DNA from: Ovis canadensis | Taxonomy: Eukaryota; Chordata; Mammalia; Artiodactyla; Bovidae | Assembly: GCF_042477335.2 (NCBI RefSeq) | Contig: NC_091251.1 | Coordinates: 31,450,501 to 31,514,500, forward strand | DNA length: 64,000 nucleotides | Direction of reading: 5' to 3' | Shown here: one piece after another, positions 27,201 through 33,200 of the stretch | How positions within the stretch are numbered: position 1 is the first letter of the stretch | How the letters are laid out: each line of letters begins with the position of its first letter | The notes under the pieces: model-generated | The model's input: the letters and a program-made list of their open reading frames with translations, nothing else | The model's database searches: none | Told to the model about the DNA's origin: nothing | Program-made: the position numbers and the translations under genes

Positions 27201-30200
27201 TAGCATTATGATCATTATTACCATTACTATTATTACTATTACCATTACTATTATAGCCAAAAAATGGAAACCCAAAGACCCAGCTGTTGAACGGATAAGC
27301 AAAATGTGGTATATCCATACAGTGGAACATAATTCAGTCATACAAAGGAATGAAGTACTGATATATACCGCAACATGATGGACCTTAAAACTTTATGCTA
27401 AGTGAAAGGCCAGTTCCAAAAGGCCACACATTGTATGACTCCATGTACAGGGACTGTCCAGAACTGGCAGATCCACAGAGACAGAAAGTAGCTCAGTAGT
27501 TGCCAGGGGTTGGAGGGAAGGGGAAATGGGAAGTGACTAAGGCACATAGGGTTTATTTGGGGGGGATGATTAAACTGTTCTGGAATTAGACAGTGATCAT
27601 GGTTACACTACTTTGTGAATACAGTAAAAGTCACTGAATGGCACATTTTGAAAGGATGAATTTTATGGTGTGTGAGTTATTTCTCCATAAGAAGGATGGG
27701 GGTGGAGAGGGGAGTAGGGGATCTCAAGAACTACAACACTTAAAGACTGGGTGGAAGGGGTTTCCCTGGCGGCCCAGTGGCTGAGACTCCACACTCCCAG
27801 GGCAGGGGGCCTAGGTTTCACCCCTGGATGGGGAACTCTATCCCGCGTGCCCCTTCTCAGAGTTCCCAAGCTGCAACTAAGCATCCGGCATGTTGAATGA
27901 ATATCAAGATCCCAAGTGTGGCAACTAAGACCTTGCACAGCCGAATAAATAAAACTAAGTATTTTTTTTTTTAAAGAAAAAGTCTGTGTGGAGGAGGAAG
28001 AGGAATGCCCCAAGGAGACGAAGAGAAGGTGGCCCAAGAGGCAGAAAGAAAACCAGGTGTATAGGTTGTCGTGGAAGCAAAAGCAGTGCTTCAGAAAGGA
28101 GGCATGGGAAAGCAGGAAGTTTGCTGGGAGGCCAAACTGCAGGAAGGCTGAAGGGCAGCCTGACCACCAACCAGGAGAGGATCCAGGCGGCAGTGGGGAG
28201 TCTGGATCCACACCTAACGGTCTGCTCCTCCCCGCTCCCTCCCACGCTGGTGACTGCATCCAGGGACTGGCAGTGAGCACAGGCCCCTGAACGCAAGTGA
28301 GGATCCTGCCGAGCACAGCCGGAAGCCTAGGTCACCGGCCAGCTCAGCGCCACACCGACCTCGGGTCCTGCGAAAGGCCACGGAGATTCTGGGGGATGGG
28401 AAAGAGAAGAGACTGTACCTCTCCCACCCCGACTGAGCGGGGGTGGAGGGAGCGGACGCTGCCGCTGCCGTTGCCCTAATCCTCCCTGCCTCGTCCAGCC
28501 TTCCCCAGCCATCCTCACCTGACTCTCCTCTGCCCCTGGCGTGTCTCTGCCGCAGCCCGCGAACCACAAGCCCATTTTCTGCGTCTGCCCTGGGAAGGGC
28601 TGAAGAGCCCGCAGGCACCCGGCGCCAAGAGCGCAGCCACACCCAGAATTCCAGCAACGCAGGGCCCCGCGCCAGAGAGCCCGCCCTGCCTGCCCTGCGC
28701 ACCCCTTGATGGGACCGGTGGGTCCCTAGGCGGAAGAGCAAAAGCTTGCGTAGACCAGAGGCTGTCGCAGCACAGCACGTCCTGCACCCTGGAAACGGGG
28801 CCCGCGCCCGCTCCAGCACCCAAACCCGGTAGTTGGTCCGGATTTGGAGGGTCCCAGGCAGGATCCAGCTGCTTGCCCCACCCAGGCTTCTGCTAACTAG
28901 GCTCCCCCAAGCCATACCGTGCTTGTGTAAGGATTCCTGGGCAATAACCTACACTGAAAGAGCTTACTGGATCCTGGGACCTTCTCTTCCAGGGAGAGCC
29001 CCAGATTGTTCAGCTAGTGGAAAACCCCTAAGAAGGCTTGCTCTCGCCACTGTTATTCAGCATTGTTCTGGAAGCTCTAGTCATTGCACAAAGGCATGAA
29101 AAAGAAACAAAAGATTCATACATTAAAAAGGGATGATTATTCTTTGAAAGATTGTAACATGAACTACCTAGAGAATATATATTCAACTGGAAAAATCATA
29201 AGAAAGTGGCCCAGATATTCTTATATTTGGACACTGGGCCAGCCAGAGCTGTGATGAAGACAGACACATAATAATACACTCTCACAGACATAATTGTTAT
29301 TCTAGTGGTTACAAGATCAACATAAAAATCAATAGTTTCTCAGTAGACATGCAATAAACAGTTATAAAATATATTTGGCGAAATGATTCTATTCATGTGG
29401 CAACAACATGTATAAGTTACCCAAGAATAAACTTTTAAATGTAGAAAAATCTAGAAGAAAACCACCAGCATTTTTAAAATAACATGAAAGAAGGCTTGAA
29501 TAAGCGGAAAGATAAACTGTTCCTGAGTGAGAAGATTGAAAGTTTTAAAGAAGCGAATTTATCCCAACTGTCATGCAAGGGTTTTGCCCTACCAGATGTC
29601 AGAGCAAACTACAAAGCTGGAACAATTAAAATATTTACTAGTTTAGGAAAAATTAATAGATCAATAGACTGTAAGAGGGAGGCCAGAACATGATCTATGG
29701 GTATCTGAGAATTTAGTATGTAAGACAGAATCACGGGACTTCCCTGGCTGACCAGTGGTAGGGTGTGGGTTTATCCTGATGGGAGAGCTAGGATCTCATA
29801 TGCCTCAGGGCCAAAAACCAAAACACAAAACACAAGCAATATTGTAACAAATTCAATAAAGACTTTAAAATGGTCCACATCAAAAGCGAAATCTTTTTTA
29901 AAAAGAAACTGTTTCAGATAAGTAAGGGAAAAAGAGATTGTCCAATAAATGATATTGGAACAACTGGGTACTTCATACCATTCATAAAAGTACACTAAAT
30001 AAATTCCAGGTAGATTAAACGTCCAGATATTTTCTAAATCAATAAAACAGAATAGAATATTACTATATAAGGAAACAACTTCCTAAGCAAGATATAAAAC
30101 CCAGAACACATAAAAGAAAATATTTAATTGCATAAAAATTAAAAACCTCTGTACATCAAAATTTAAACTGACAGAGGTCTTCCCTGGTGGTGAGTAGTTA

Positions 30201-33200
30201 AGACTTCGCTCTTCCACGGCAGGGGACACAGGTTCCATCCCTGGTCGGGGAACTAAGAGACCACCTACTGCGCAGTGCAGGCTAAACAAATATATAACAA
30301 TTTAAAAGGTGAAGTAAACAGATGCAAAGAGTCGGACACGACTGAGTGACTGAACTGAACTGACTGGAACAATATTAAAAAATTAAACTGAAAAAGGACT
30401 GGCATTTTTAAATGATAAAAACTCATCTACTTCAGTAAGAAAAAGGCAGACAATCTAATAGAAAAGCAGGCACAGAATATGAACAGGCAAGTCACAAAAG
30501 AAGAGAGCTCCCTCTTACCTACTTTACTGATAAACGTTAAAAAAAATCAGAGTGCTCAATATTACCAAGGATGTATGTGGAAAAAGAAGCATTCTCATTT
30601 TCCATGAGACTTAAAACTAAGTTAACCTTTCTGACATATATCAAATGCTTTAAGAAATGTAAATCCTTTGACCCTAAAACTCCATTTCATGCAACTTGTT
30701 ATAAGGAAATAAATGGACAAGTAGGCAAAAATTTATATTCCTATAATTAAGAGGAAATTAAATAATTATGAGGAAAAATGTAGAAATACCAAAACAGTAT
30801 TTTATGAATATAAGGTCGATTCCTATGCAATTGACTAAAAGAATGGAGTATAGCCGCATGTGCTAATATGGAAAAAAGGTAAAAAATGTATTGTTTAGCA
30901 AAAAGTATATATAAGTCAGTAACCAAGATATAACCCATTTATGTGGAAAGAAGGGAACTCTTCTACACTGTTGAAGGAAATGTAAATTGGTACAGTGACT
31001 ATGGAGAACTGTATGGAGGTTCCTTTAAAAACTTAAAATATAACCAGCCTGCAATCCCACTCCTGGGCCTATATCTGGAGAAAAACATCATCTGAAAGGA
31101 TGCACGCACCCCAGTGTTCAATGCAGCACTGTTTACAATAGCCAAAGACAAGGAAGCAACCTAAATGTCCACTGCCAGGGAAGGGATAAAGAAGATGTGG
31201 GTCATGTATGCAATGGGATATTCCTCAGTCATTAAAAAGAATTAAATAGTGCCATCTGCAGCAATATGGATGGACCTAGAGATAGTCATATTTAGTGAAG
31301 TAAGTCAGATAGAGAAGGAGAAATATCATATGACATCCCTTATATGCAGAATCTAATAAGAAATGATATAGATGAACTTATTTATAAAACAGACTCTCAG
31401 AGAATGAATTTATGGTTGCCAGAGGGGAGGGATAGGGGGAATGGAAAGTTAGGGAGTTTGGGATTAACATGTACACACTGCTACATTTAAGATGGATAAC
31501 CAGGACTTCCCTGGTGGTCCAGTGGTAAAGAATCTGCCTGCCAATGCAGGGGACACAAGTTCAATCCCTGGTCCAGGAAGATTCCATGGGTCACAGGGCC
31601 ATTAAGCCCATGTACCACAACTACTAAGCCTGCGCTCTGGGCCCACGAGCTACAACTACTGAGCCCACATGCTCTAGCCCTAGAGGCCAAGAAAAACCAC
31701 CACAATGAGAAGCCTGCACACCACAATGAAGACTGGCTCCCGCTCGCTGCAGCTAGAGAAAGCCTGTGAGCAGCAGTGAAGACCTAGAGCAGCCACAAAT
31801 AAATCATTAGAAGTGTTAAAGACACTTGAAATGAATAACCAACAAGGACCTACTGTATAGCATAGGGAACTCTGCTCCATGTTATATGGCAGCCTGGATG
31901 GGAGGGGAGTTTGGGGGAGAATGAATACATGTATGGCTGAGTCCCTTTGCTGCTCACGTGAAGCTATCACTACATTTTTAATCAGCTATACTCCAACATA
32001 AAATTTAAAAAGTTAAAAAAATGTAACCCATTTATAAAATTAAAAATTCTGTATATCAACAAACAAACAAAAGAAACAATTAAAAAAATTCTGTATCAAA
32101 CAATAGTGATGATATCTCAGGGAAGAATTCACTCTCAATAGCTTCTGTTTTGTCTGAAATTACTATAACAGGGGTGTAATATCTTGAAAATCAACAAAAA
32201 TAATAAAGATATTCAAAAATAAAAAAGTAGAAGTGATATCTTTTTTTACTTATTAAATTTCAAAGGCTTAAAAGTGTAATAACATCTATGGTTGATCAAC
32301 ATTTTGGTGAATGGACAGTCTCACACTCCTGTGTAGGAGAGCAGTATGTGAATAGATACATACGTTTACATGTAGATAGCCGACAGACCCATAAATTCCA
32401 CTTCTAACAATCTACTCTCAGGAAATAATTGGACATAAATTTAAATATATACAAATATTCACTGAAGTTTAGTTAAAAAAGGAAAAAAATAGAGCATGAA
32501 CAAAGCATGGTTTATTCATACAATAAAAGGCTATGTAATGATTAAAATATTTCACTATTAAAACATTAAAAATAAGCTTAACACAAAGGATAGCATTATA
32601 TTACATTGAAAAAAATTACATGTATCTAGAACAGCATGCACACTAATATATTGGGGGACTTCCCTGGCAGTCCAGTAGCTAAGGCTACACACCTCCAATG
32701 CAGGGGGCCCAGGTAGGATTCCTGGTCCGGGAACTAGATCCCACACGCCATCACAAAGAGTTCACATGCCACATCCAAAGATCCTGCATGCCACAGCTAA
32801 GACCCGACACAGCCAGATAAATAAACAAAATAAAAATTAACAATGCGCTTTCCCAGTAGATTTTAAACACCACTCGCGGGAAACAGTAATTTAGGACAAA
32901 GACTTAGAGACTGGCTCAACCGCCATAGGTTATTTAACACTCCAGTCCTAAATTCTGACCAAGCATTTGTAAACTAATGAGAATGTGTAGTTGCGGTGGG
33001 GAGAAGGGAGGCACCAGCCTGCCCTGTAGTGGTTTATCTTCTTGGGAATAGCACCTTCTTTCTGTGCTTTGGCCAGCAAGGACTCCATGGGGAAGCAGGT
33101 ACTTCTTTTTAATTTTTCTTTCTAAATTAGTTTATTTTTTGTTTTTGGCTGAGCCAGGTCTTCATTGCTGGGTGCAGACTTTCTCTAGTTGTGGCAAGCA

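Noticed and set aside
28214-28915. 233-codon open frame in the intronic GC island
   Set aside because: No recognised domain; kept only as a possible 5' exon, not as a separate gene.
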